Assembly: GCA_008360955.1 (NCBI GenBank)
Contig: LUCM01006546.1
Coordinates: 71,850-135,849, forward strand
Direction: 5' to 3'
Length of the DNA: 64,000 nt
Source of the DNA: Fasciolopsis buskii
Lineage: Eukaryota > Platyhelminthes > Trematoda > Plagiorchiida > Fasciolidae
Made by a program: the position numbers and the translations under genes. The notes beneath the pieces were generated by a model that saw only the letters and a program-made list of their open reading frames with translations, ran no database searches and had not been told where the DNA came from. Below, piece by piece: positions 40,401 to 49,344 of this stretch (its first letter is position 1; each line of letters begins with the position of its first letter).

Positions 40401-42888
40401 TACCTACAATCTTTCCTTCCGTAATAGTCATATCTCCGGACCATAGAATAGGGTCGAACCTGGTGCTACTTTGCAAATGTGCCATTCGACAGATAATGCG
40501 CGGAAGCATTTGAACTGGCGCATACCAAGTGAATTACTTATAAGCTCGACGAATTTTTAGTTTTATACAAATACATGACGGAATACAGTCGCCGAAAGAA
40601 CAAAGTTTTCTTGTTCCGCTTGGCAGTTCCCCTGAAATGAACAACGTTTCGTTTCATGGAATCCAACCTATGCAACGACACATTACACACCCAAGGTGCA
40701 AATTCATATCGGAAACGAATATCCTACGATTAAAATTTTTTTTCTAGTTATGTTCAGCTTGTTTGGATGCTATTTCTGAAGCGTAACACCAACCCTGTAT
40801 TTCTTCTAGGACAGACTCGCATGTGTTTCCTTGGACTGCATGAGGTGGATTGTTTGTCTGAATCAGTGGCTTTCCTTGTTTCGGGGTCAATTGCACTAAC
40901 GAAAGATTGAAGTACCAACAAATAGAAGAATTTTTTGCGAAAAATTTCTAAACATGATTAATCCTATAGTTTCTGGATCACATTTGACGAGTGAAACGTA
41001 GTAGTAGGCTGTCTGTTTTTGCATCCCTCCTAACCTGATCGCATGAGAGGCGAACTGTTTCTCATTTATCGTTTGCTGCCTGCTTCTCTGCAACGGTACT
41101 ACGGTGAAATCTGTCATCATTTGAGGAAGGTCGCACTAACAGAAACCTACGAAACTCAAAATGACATCACACATGCTATTCTACATCCAATCGCAGAATG
41201 TCTCCATCTAGTGATTTCCGCAAAACAACAATGTATAATCAGGCTTCCTATTGGCTAGTTTCTTCCTGTCCGTCATACCAACAGAAAACCTGCAACCAAC
41301 ATTTGTATGCACAACTGGTGCTTTTGGTTCGAAGTGTGAGTTCATTCCCAGTATAAATACTTATTTATTTGTGCAAATCTGGTCACATTAGGATCGGTCT
41401 TTTCGTTCCACATGTCGAGCGTTCCGGTTTTGTTTTGCGAGCTAACGAAACGTTGTTTCACCATGCTAGACTAATCTTATTTGGATGTGTGCAGTTACAA
41501 AGCTTATTCACAGCTTTTTCTACTCCTAAATGGTCGCTTGTCCAACTGTTCAGCTGACCAACTACCTGACGACGATTATTGTGAATTTAGCATTTACTCA
41601 GAAAGAAGCCGAAAAATTTCTGGAAGGGGATACTTTCCTGGATCTTCCATTTTTTTTAAATATAGTCCAACATTACTAGCGCCTTCACAAGCTGTTAGCA
41701 TTTGATTGACTTATGACCTGCTCTGCTATTTCACCAGTAAGAATCCGTGAACGTGCAGAAGCCCAACGATTTCATACTACATTGTTTGCTCGGGAAATCC
41801 GTTGTTTCAAGCTGATGATGTCATGTTCTGGTAGATGAACTATGAATCTTAGAACTTCAGTTGTCTGTGTTGCGCACAAATATTTGATTATTTTTAAACT
41901 TCAAAAACACAGTCCCCTTCAGAAGTTCCGTTATGGGATAATCAAATTTGTCCTCACGCAGCTGCACAATCCTTTTTGGTCTTGTACGCATATTCGCATG
42001 ATTCACACTATTATTCATATTTCACATATATTTTTTCCATAATTATCGGATTACATTGTGTAAAGCTATTCGGATTCCTATCACCTGCTGCCTCAGACAC
42101 TAGACTTTTTGATATCCGCATGATCGAAATGTATTCAGACAGAAATCAAATGACCTATCAGAAGATTAGCCCTTCCGGGGAGTCGGATCCAATCCGACGC
42201 CTCTCAGTTACGTCCTCAGAGATGAAATGGCTGATTCTCAACTTGATATTTTTGCGAACGATTCTGATCGCTTAGTCTGGAGTTTGGAGTTCATGCTTCC
42301 CAATACCAGAAAATGCATCATGATCAGTAAGTACCCACTGACTGGTGATGGAAAAGTCTGCAACTTAAATGCCCAACTCAACTAGCGGAAACTCACGGAA
42401 ATCAACAACCACAGCCAAGACCAACATAGAATACGACAATGCTGATCATAATCTACCAGTTTCATTGCGAAGCATCAAGCAGATTGAACCGAAAGAAAGT
42501 TGCAGTGATGTTTTTTGGAACACCGATAAGCAGTACGATTAATGGGCATACATTTTATTCACTAGTCTAACTTAAAAATATCGGATGCCTGGAGTGATAG
42601 AGGGCCATTTCACGAAAATGCATCCAAAAGATTTTTGGTGAAAGAATTTCCAAAAGTCCCGTGTCACTTCATGACAAAAGGCTACCGTGCTCTGTGGTGA
42701 AGTATTTTGAGGTGTAGTCCCAGAAAAATGAGACGGAAATGACAAAGGCAATAAGAAAACCACGATCACAATAAACAAACCAGGAAAAACTTACTTTTCT
42801 GATAGTCGGTCACGCCTTGGACAGAATATCGACGTTGATCGGCACCCAAATCCACGGTCACTGAGTCGACAGGAGAGGGTGAAAGCAT
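10364..42888 (-). CDS. LITAF-domain (LITAF/CDIP1-like) gene, four coding exons, 127 aa
   Basis: Coding joins 42888-42795, 24271-24206, 13925-13811 and 10472-10364 on the minus strand. Intron phases are 1, 1 and 2, all introns are GT-AG, and the lengths 94+66+115+109 give 127 codons plus a TGA. LITAF-domain proteins are small monotopic zinc proteins that sit on the cytosolic face of late endosomes and lysosomes, where they act in trafficking and degradation; that role is family knowledge. Seen here: a proline-containing N-terminal tail (GYPPPT at 40-45), a first knuckle C62-x-x-C65 (RCQTCQQ), the family's G-x-x-TW before a hydrophobic stretch (about 81-103, TWIAAALIF...FLIPFY), and a second knuckle H112-x-C114-x-x-C117 (KHTCPVC) just before the end. 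The length is slightly short for the family (often 130-160). I see no PPxY or PTAP motif. Exons 3 and 4 are secure and exon 2 is strong. Exon 1 rests on phase, splice sites and an ATG, and a further small exon inside intron 1 cannot be excluded. Confidence 0.9.
10473..13810 (-). other. Intron 3 of the LITAF-like gene
   Basis: About 3.3 kb of AT-rich sequence runs from the donor gtaagt at 13810 to the acceptor cag at 10473. Frames such as plus 11109-11492 and minus 12512-12757 show no domain and lack matching splice sites. I see no recognisable element in it. Confidence 0.85.
13811..13925 (-). CDS. LITAF-like gene, coding exon 3 (first half of LITAF domain)
   Basis: The exon encodes residues 55-91, beginning REPVAFRCQTCQQ. 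It contains the CxxC of the first zinc knuckle (C62, C65), then a beta-like stretch, then G78-A-M-T-W82 and the start of the hydrophobic segment. This spacing from CxxC to the TW that opens the hydrophobic run is the family signature. The acceptor is attag (AG at 13927-13926) with a modest pyrimidine tract, and the donor is GG|gtaagt (13810). The intron falls inside the hydrophobic segment, after Ile-Cys and within the codon for Gly92. Confidence 0.96.
16690..16830 (+). mobile_element. Penelope-like retroelement remnant (GIY-YIG endonuclease end)
   Basis: The plus-strand translation reads CSAQCIGRTKSHLFKR, then TSEHV, and further on NSTILQHVVHS. Penelope-like elements end in a GIY-YIG endonuclease whose core reads C-x-x-x-YIGRT, then R-x-x-EH about ten residues later, then a serine-alanine/isoleucine-x-x-H motif. 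All three blocks are present in order, with Tyr replaced by Cys in the YIGRT-like block. No reverse transcriptase domain is seen upstream, and after 16912 the frame stops. It is a short dead fragment in intron 2, antisense to the host gene. The match is from memory of the family, so moderate confidence. Confidence 0.55.
23225..23293. repeat. Perfect 16-bp inverted repeat, 37-nt spacer
   Basis: The arm 23225-23240 (TGAAATGTGATACAAC) is the exact reverse complement of 23278-23293. The pair could form a hairpin with a 37-nt loop. It lies in intron 2, and I see no coding in or near it. Confidence 0.9.
24206..24271 (-). CDS. LITAF-like gene, coding exon 2 (proline-rich tail)
   Basis: A 66-bp exon lies between a very good acceptor (a T/C-rich run ending attccag, AG at 24273-24272) and the donor G|gtgagc (24205). 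It encodes residues 33-53, SHRPSLYGYPPP then TTKLSIPPL, plus split codons on both sides. A proline/tyrosine-rich stretch directly before the zinc-binding domain is typical of LITAF-family proteins. The trailing G joins the GT that opens exon 3 to make Gly54. Confidence 0.85.
   Translation of the reverse strand, partial: CHIALRCTGTHRQRRNLASRR
29291..29326. repeat. Short dispersed repeat, copy A
   Basis: It matches 49309-49344 in direct orientation at 30 of 36 positions, sharing AGGTATGC and TGTCTGGTA. It sits at the edge of a GC-richer patch (29290-29480) and is probably an end of a decayed interspersed element. Confidence 0.4.
29666..29706. repeat. ATT/AAT-rich hairpin microsatellite
   Basis: ATT triplets at 29666-29690 are followed by AAT triplets at 29692-29702, so the two halves are nearly self-complementary. 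Such tracts are common in introns. Confidence 0.7.
31361..31909 (-). pseudogene. LINE C-terminal region after the RT (182-codon open frame)
   Basis: This is the longest open frame in the window. It reads VNTRTSKARAAYAGLKHLW, then VRSVLLSGCGIW, then LDHRCLSSAVRIGW and RIRWLDHVLR. These are the conserved blocks downstream of the palm in RTE-like LINE proteins (VLLYGCE-x-W, FDHRCLR-x-IA, RWLGHVLR), with substitutions that suggest neutral drift. It ends at a TGA/TAA near 31361. It is not an independent gene. Confidence 0.85.
31910..32895 (-). pseudogene. LINE reverse transcriptase domain, broken
   Basis: Recognisable blocks in order: DDATGPDDLPASLFK (32895 region), W-x-ESLIAPICKK with DHRGISLIP, then GFCPGRGYID interrupted by a TAG (32502-32500) where Gln is expected, then VVFLDLKGAFDSVD (palm motif A, with its Asp). 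A frame with SGVRQRC follows (32384-32154), then the catalytic motif C site. At 32146-32135 the usual Tyr-Ala-Asp-Asp reads stop-Ala-Glu-Asp, so the tyrosine and one catalytic aspartate are lost. Several frameshifts follow before the C-terminal part. Confidence 0.85.
32995..33490 (-). pseudogene. LINE linker between endonuclease and reverse transcriptase
   Basis: Two minus-strand frames (33490-33248 and 33213-32995) are rich in Arg, Lys, Gln and Trp, with phrases such as LSRLRTWQQ and NKMRRQVQRR. Such basic, helix-prone linkers join the two enzymes in RTE-type LINEs. The frame shifts between the two pieces. Confidence 0.6.
33560..34199 (-). pseudogene. LINE APE-type endonuclease domain, broken
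   Basis: The translation shows the successive endonuclease blocks: VCCVSETRI with the catalytic Glu, VISAYAPT, FNAQVG, and SQIDHIAVRYR with the terminal Asp-His pair. An in-frame TGA at 34048-34046 cuts it. The usual GDFNA motif reads GVFNA, so the catalytic Asp is replaced by Val. Endonucleases of this family nick the target DNA to prime reverse transcription; this copy should be inactive. Confidence 0.85.
34200..34870 (-). other. Probable LINE 5' UTR
   Basis: This GC-richer, C/T-rich stretch lies directly upstream of the endonuclease frame on the element's strand, without a coding frame. The composition changes back to the AT-rich background near 34870. The boundary is an estimate. Confidence 0.35.
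36100..36155 (-). repeat. Possible tRNA-derived SINE head
   Basis: On the minus strand TGGTTCAGTGGT (36152-36141) resembles an RNA polymerase III A box, and GAGCTCAAACCC (36119-36108) resembles a B box. The spacing (33 bases start to start) is about 11 shorter than in a real tRNA gene, and no cloverleaf forms, so this is at best a decayed SINE or tRNA relic in intron 1. Confidence 0.3.
42795..42888 (-). CDS. LITAF-like gene, coding exon 1 (start codon)
   Basis: The ATG at 42888 opens 31 codons (MLSPSPVDSV...DYQK) and leaves one base, A, before a strong donor (A|gtaagttt at 42794). Joined to exon 2 that base makes ATG (Met32). An in-frame TAG lies 15 bases upstream of the ATG, so the frame does not extend further 5'. 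The segment is polar, with no signal peptide, as expected for the flexible N-terminal tail of LITAF-type proteins. The tail is poorly conserved in the family, so the link to the later exons rests on phase, strand and splice-site quality rather than on homology. Confidence 0.68.
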
Positions 42889-42929
42889 CGATTGGTTAGT
42901 CTAACGGAGTCTAGTCTTGGTGCTATCTG

Positions 42930-42941
42930 CTAGAGATCCAT
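42930..42941 (-). promoter_or_regulatory. Upstream mini-ORF (Met-Asp-Leu-stop) before the LITAF-like start
   Basis: An ATG at 42941 opens three codons and a TAG, 41 bases before the gene's start codon. If the 5' UTR includes it, it could dampen translation. The transcript start is unknown, and an acceptor-like site (gcag) lies just upstream of the mini-ORF, which could serve cis- or trans-splicing. Confidence 0.25.
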
Positions 42942-45900
42942 GTTTCTGCGAATCACCGTTCGAATAATTTTGATAGGTGAGTATGTTACAGGTAATTAGT
43001 TGCATAAAATGCATCACATCCCATGCGTTGCACATAGTCCTCCCTTTAGGACCAAGCCGCTATCCTCTTCAGCGATTCAAACTGCTTTCAGGAATGTATC
43101 GAGAATGTGCTGAATGTCATTAGTTATCCAGAGACAGAAATGAACTTGATCGTTTCAGTTCTAAATAAACAAACGTCTGAGGGAAACAATCCATTGTTTT
43201 TCACCCGGTGTTAAGCAAGTTGTAAATTGAAATGCATCGCTGGTAATTCGTCGAATTCGACTTCGTGCAAGTAATTCTCCTGAATCCAATTAATATTTGA
43301 TAAGACAGGATGGCCGTGAAGTAGGCAATGTTTAGCTACTTTTTAAAGCAAGGAACATGGTAAATTCATGTTTAGAAAGTTTGCCGGGACTGAATAAAAC
43401 ATCAGCTTTCTATCAGCGAGTCCAAGGAAAGTAATGTCTTGAACATAGACCGTAATTAAGTATCCGGATTTGATAACCCTGATGGAGGGCATTTCTGGTT
43501 GTCATTGAGGGCAACGTCTGAATAAACCCAACTTGGCAATTCAGAACAGCCAGTACTGCAGGTGGATGGCAAATAAAAGGCCCGAATTTAAACCGTGGCA
43601 TTGAAATTCAATATGCACCACCGGTGAGCACTGATGAGCAGAAGAATCGAGTATGTCCGTTTCCGAGTGTTGTAAGTAAAAAATACAGTCCAGTGGGCCA
43701 TCAGTCAAGGAAAGTAAAAATAGTAACGTCAGAGTAAGGAAATTCCCAAAAGTAATGTCAGGAACCTCATGACTGTCCTCACTTTTCCTACCTAAGTACA
43801 AGTTTCCAGCCTAAGCTAATTAAGGACCTAAAAGAAATGTCCACATATTAAAACAGTGGCGACCCATGCACCCCAATTAGTTGTTCACACGTTACTTTGA
43901 TTGAAAACAGTATGAGACATCCAACTATCTACCCTTCAACCCTATCAGCCAAATTATCAGATGCTGACGCATTGTGATTCTTTCACATCGCACGATGTGG
44001 TCTATTATGCATACTGGAATATCATGTTTCTCCTAGTCACCCACAGGGAAGGGAGGCTTAGAGAAACACTGCCAATCTAGCCACTTGTACTTCCAACAGT
44101 TACACAGCAAGTGCAGTCAGATAAGGTTCTAAGGTAAAATGACTTAGAAATACGGTGGCAGTTACTCTCTTCCTGTCAACTGAGATTACATTCTTTAAAC
44201 TATTTTACTCTTTAAAAATGCATGTTATGCTCTTCAAAAAAACATTTTAATGTAAACTTCAAGAAAGAATCCAGGGAAGACGTTTTGGTTCAGATTCGGA
44301 TCACAGATGGTTTTGATACGACCATTCAACAGCAACTGATAGACAAATGAGAGCTTAGTAGGAGGAATGAAACGAGACGCATCGGTGTTCAGTAATGAGG
44401 TTTGCCGGAACATGATAAGTAAAGCACGATTCCCAGAGTAGATTTTCCTGAAAGGCCCCCGGAAACCTTGCAGTTTTGACCGAAAAGCGTGGACATTTAG
44501 TCTTCATTTACTACATAGTGCAAGTAATACTTGCTTTCTGGTCAATCCGGAGGGTAGCAAATTGTAATCAATTGCATCATAATTTGGCCCCGGGAATTTC
44601 TTTGGTGCTAATATCACAAGAGTCAGGCTGTTGATGAGTTTAACACCTGGTTACTGTGATCCATGCTAATAACTATGAAAATCACTTTGTTGCACTTTGA
44701 GTAGACGCTAACAATGTACAAAAGTCTGTTGGCTCCTCTTACCCTGGACTCTTTAAAAATTTTCAGCATAGAACTGGCCAAATCATTTAAGAAACCGTTC
44801 GCCTCATCCCATTTTGTCGCTCAAATGTTTGGCGCTGAGATAGACTTCTAGGCCTTTTACGCCTAGATATGAGCTACTGAGTTGAACAGATGAATAACTA
44901 AGTTAAGTGCTCATAGAATAAATAAAATGCATAAAATCCATCACACTTTTGTGTCATTTGGTTTAGCAGTTGCACCAGGGTTTAGTCCAGAGTTACCAGT
45001 TCTTTAGGATACTTTTTAGGTTCAATGCCGGGAAATCTTCCATCCCTGTGCTGACCAACTGAAGTATATCGATATGGCTTGTCCTGTCTATTTTGTGTCT
45101 GAAAAGAGGATTATTACTCCTCCGAGGCCTGCCAGCCACTCCCTCCAAAATAGATTGTTGCGTAGAATGACTGGACTTGTAGTTTGAGTTTCATGGATCA
45201 ACGGATTGGTGGTGATTATGCACAAAACAGAAAATCTGCCGTAACTTTTATTCAGTACGTCATATTTGCACTTGTTCGCAGTATATCGTAGCGAAATGAA
45301 TTACACCGCACCAGCTATATTTTGTATGACGGACTTCAGTCGTTAGATATTACATTTCAACCAAATTCACATGTTCCGTTAGCTATAGTGCAATTTGGAA
45401 TCAGTGCACAAGTTACGGAGACTTAGTGCGTCTATGCCAAACGCTAGCAGGAGAAAATCAATCTTTATATCTGATACGTTTTGAAATGGCGAAAAACTAT
45501 CGCAAGTATGCTGACGAGTAGGCTCTTTTTATTTCGTTCTCAACACCATATGATAATTTTCTTGTTGCGCAATCGATTTCCACGAAAAAGCAAACCTAAG
45601 CACTTGTTTAGAATCTCCCAAAAGCTCGTTTTTGTAGCCAGCTAAAAGTCACATATCGTTATTTCAAAAACCTTGCACTGTACTCGATTATCTTAGTACT
45701 ACCCTCAGTATTTGAGGGGTGAATATTACCCCTACTCCAGAATTTTTAGCATTATATGAGGTGAAGGAGACATTCCAGATATGTTTATTAACGTTGTACT
45801 CGATGGCACAGACAATCGAATGCTTCGATTTTGGCAACAAACTTCTAGATAAAATAAATACCAAGGGGTCCAATTAAGGAACTGCTTCGATATGTCACTG

Positions 45901-48900
45901 AATGTTTGAATAATAATTCCACACTCCACCACTAAATGACGAGGAATTTTTAATTATTTCACTGAAAGACGCAATCGCGCTGTGGGTCAACTACAGCAGT
46001 ATTCCCCAGCTTTCACGTTAAATGTAACTTTTCAAAAAGTGCTTTCAAGCCTGGTCACGTACCCAACTCCGTACATCCTATGGTGTCAGGAAAATTCGAT
46101 ACAAATTGAGCTTACTTGCGATTTACAAGTAGCCAGATGCAAAATTCGACTTAGAACAGCCCACAAAAACTGAATTCACGTTCACAGCTCGTTTCACCGG
46201 AGAAATATTACTGTGCCACCTTCGGTTGAATTTGTTTTTTCGATGCCCTTGAACCATAAACCTTGAAGCCCAGATGGTTAATATTTCAGAACCACCTGAG
46301 ATGGTAGCACCAGTGGGTCCGCGGTGGTCTCCTCAACTCCAACGTTGGTCTCTGTACTTGGTATTAATGACTCAATATATTTTCTGGCATGCAGTGTGAT
46401 TAAAAATACTTTAAAATTTTAACAAATGTTTGCAATCACCAGTTGTGCTTCGGTTGTGCAGATTTAACTGAGAAAAACAGGATCTGCTGGGCAATTTGCA
46501 GATATAACTTTATTCGTAACCAACCACGCATTTTACTCAATAATTGGTTGTCTCCTAACTAGATTAGTCCTTGAAGAGTGACTTCGACGAACCTGAAACA
46601 CTTTTTAATCCGAGACTGTTGCGTGTTGCAGCAAGCCGTCCCCTGTGCTTGTCTGTTAAAATTATGCTAACAAAAATTCAAATCTTATGAAATCAATATG
46701 CATAATTACCCATTTCTTTAAAAAAGTACGGTGTAGTGAATTTGAATCTTCGGAGGACCTTCTAATATAGTGAATAAATTTGACACCGGCCGCGGTGTCA
46801 CTCTTATTGATGTGGAAAAATGTCTCAAAAGTAAGCTTTTTTAACTTTTCTGCAAGAATTATTGAGTGGTAATATTTATGGATTGGCGTTTCAACAGAAA
46901 TTTGTCACTTGGCTTCTAGTCCCAAGTGGGAAAACCAGCAAGCATATTCCATCTATGGATAAGATATTCATGGACAAAAAGCAAGTGAACAAATTGTGTG
47001 TGATCAAAATCCTTTTGTGCTCATACCACATGCAACCCAAAACACACCTACTGTAACTCACCCCGTCTAGCTTCCTTTGGTGGAGCGGTCGGGGATCCTG
47101 TGAATGTGGCAGCCATGGATTCCGAACTATAAACTGGGTGTTAAAATGCATCACAGCGATATGCATAAGAATACCCGAAGCAGAAAAACGAGACAAAAGT
47201 TTCCTTCCTTCAGACTACACGATAATCAAACGAGAAGCATTGTGTTGAACTTGAAAAAAATAGATAATTCCTGCATTCATCTCTGGACAAAAAACACCGG
47301 TAGATGGATGGTGAAATGAATGACCAGCTGGTGAGCATGTTTTGTCGACTGAAATCTAATTCTTACATTACGGTTAGCCTTCCATGCACGAATTTCTTAT
47401 TACTTCACGTCCCTGTCTAAGAAAGTCACTTTTAAATTTGTCACTGATCTATTTTACTCCAATTTTATGCAAACACAGGAGCGTATCCCGGTTGACTCAC
47501 TTTTGTAATCATCCTGATCGTTTACGGAATTCGTTTCCAAATAAGTAGATGAAATCACTCGAATGCAAACTAGTCATGTTGTATTGCAACCGTTTGGAAT
47601 TGAACAACATCCGGAGTTTCTCGAACAGACGAATAAGTGGCGTTTCTGTATCGCAGGAGGAAAATTCTTGGAGAATTCTCCTATTCCAGCAGCTATCGGA
47701 CAAGGACAAATAAAGACTGTCTTCGCCGACCGAATTATATGGTCTACTTCGCCATTTGTGCACTCGCCGTGACAGATTGGATCTCAATTTTGTGCATCAC
47801 AACTCACAACATTCGAGTCTATTCTCGATGATCGATTCGTTATAATGTATGTTTAACTATACTGTGTTAGACACTTTATTCAGGATGCTTGAAATATCCA
47901 AGCTAGACGTAGTTATTGGTGCCCACTCACTCCCTAGTAGACTCGAGTGAACGGCAGTACGAAAATAAAGTTTGGATGTTATCGGAACCATGACACACTG
48001 AAATTGAAACTGGTAAAAGAGGCTGTTGTCAGTCTCTCTACTTTATCTAAAAGTATTCATTTGTCTGAATTAACGAAATTTCAGAGGTCAAGTAGTCCTC
48101 TATTTATAATACGATTGAGGAAATTACTGCCACGAAATCACTGAAAAATGGAAACTGCGATCAGTGCTTGTCACTTTGCAAACCTATCTTGTGCAATTCC
48201 TAGAATTTCCTCATCCTTGATATGGGTTGCAGCAAACGGAAATGGGCAAAACGCTTTAGCTAGCTCTTCAGTCGCTTATCAGGCACGCCGACAGAAACTG
48301 TGGTCATTTCGGCTCCCTCGCATAACGCCAACTGGGACCGTCAATTACTGAAAGAGGTAGGCTATCTACTGTCTAGCATATTCACCCGGAAAGAGAGGAA
48401 GTTTGAGAAGAAACCGAAAAGACCTCCATTTCAGAGTTCACCAAGCCACTTCACATCTTGCCGTTTGGTTACAGAAATCGAACAGTCCGATTGGAGTTCC
48501 TCTGCTATCTCCCCAATCTATCCAAAAAAAGAATGACAAATGATATGCACGAAATGACAGTCTCTTAGATGTGGTTCTAAAAGCGCAAACCTAGATCAAG
48601 GCATCGAAATTTACAAGGATCATGTCCGGTCGAAGAGGTTGTGAACCAAAAATGGATGCATGGGAAAGAATAGGAGGCCCATCGCCGAATATTTCTTAGA
48701 TATCTGTGTCACTTTTGGCTAACTGTCCTAGGTTATCATAAACGATGATGTTTGTAGACAGGGCCTTAATTAAATTGGTCAGTCTGATGACATCGTATTT
48801 TTCTAGGACAAAAGCTACTTTTTGAGCTTCCCATTCGAAATGAAGTCAGGAGTACAAAAGGAATGCCGTTCACCTTTAGTGCCTTTCAGATTGACTGTAG

Positions 48901-49308
48901 ATTAGGTTCAGAAGCGCGCAACGGACAGCATCAGAGCAAACAAGTTTTCACAGATAGCAGTATTAACGGCATTGAATTTTCACCCAGCCTGCTAGTGTTC
49001 GGGAAGAGCTAATGAATTTCAACCAGGTTTTAGTCGCTGTCCGCAGATCAAAATTGAAATCAACATTAAGAAAAGGTTGCTCATAAATTTCCTTTGTAAT
49101 GCAAATCCAGAACCAAACAACAGAAACTGCATCGCATTCTAAATGCATCTGCTTTACCGTCCTTCCAATGGCGATATCGTGCTGAGCATTCGCGAAGCTT
49201 ATGAAAACCTTGCGATGAAACAGGATTATTTTTCTTTCTAACAGTAATACGTTTCGCATATGGATGGATGAGCAAAATTTTCCCTGAGCGCACGACCGTG
49301 TTTGCTGT

Positions 49309-49344
49309 TATTGCCGCTCTTTAGGTATGCTTGTCTGGTATTCT
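49309..49344. repeat. Short dispersed repeat, copy B
   Basis: This is the partner of 29291-29326 (30 of 36 identical). Similarity fades on both sides, so the full element is not defined. Confidence 0.4.

Larger units (their letters stand above)
24272..42794 (-). other. Intron 1 of the LITAF-like gene
   Basis: About 18.5 kb runs from gtaagt at 42794 to attccag at 24272. It holds the decayed RTE-type LINE (31361-34199, with probable 5' UTR to about 34870), an ATT-rich hairpin at 29666-29706, one copy of a short dispersed repeat at 29291-29326 and a possible SINE head near 36108-36152. Elsewhere I see nothing beyond short chance frames. Confidence 0.65.
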
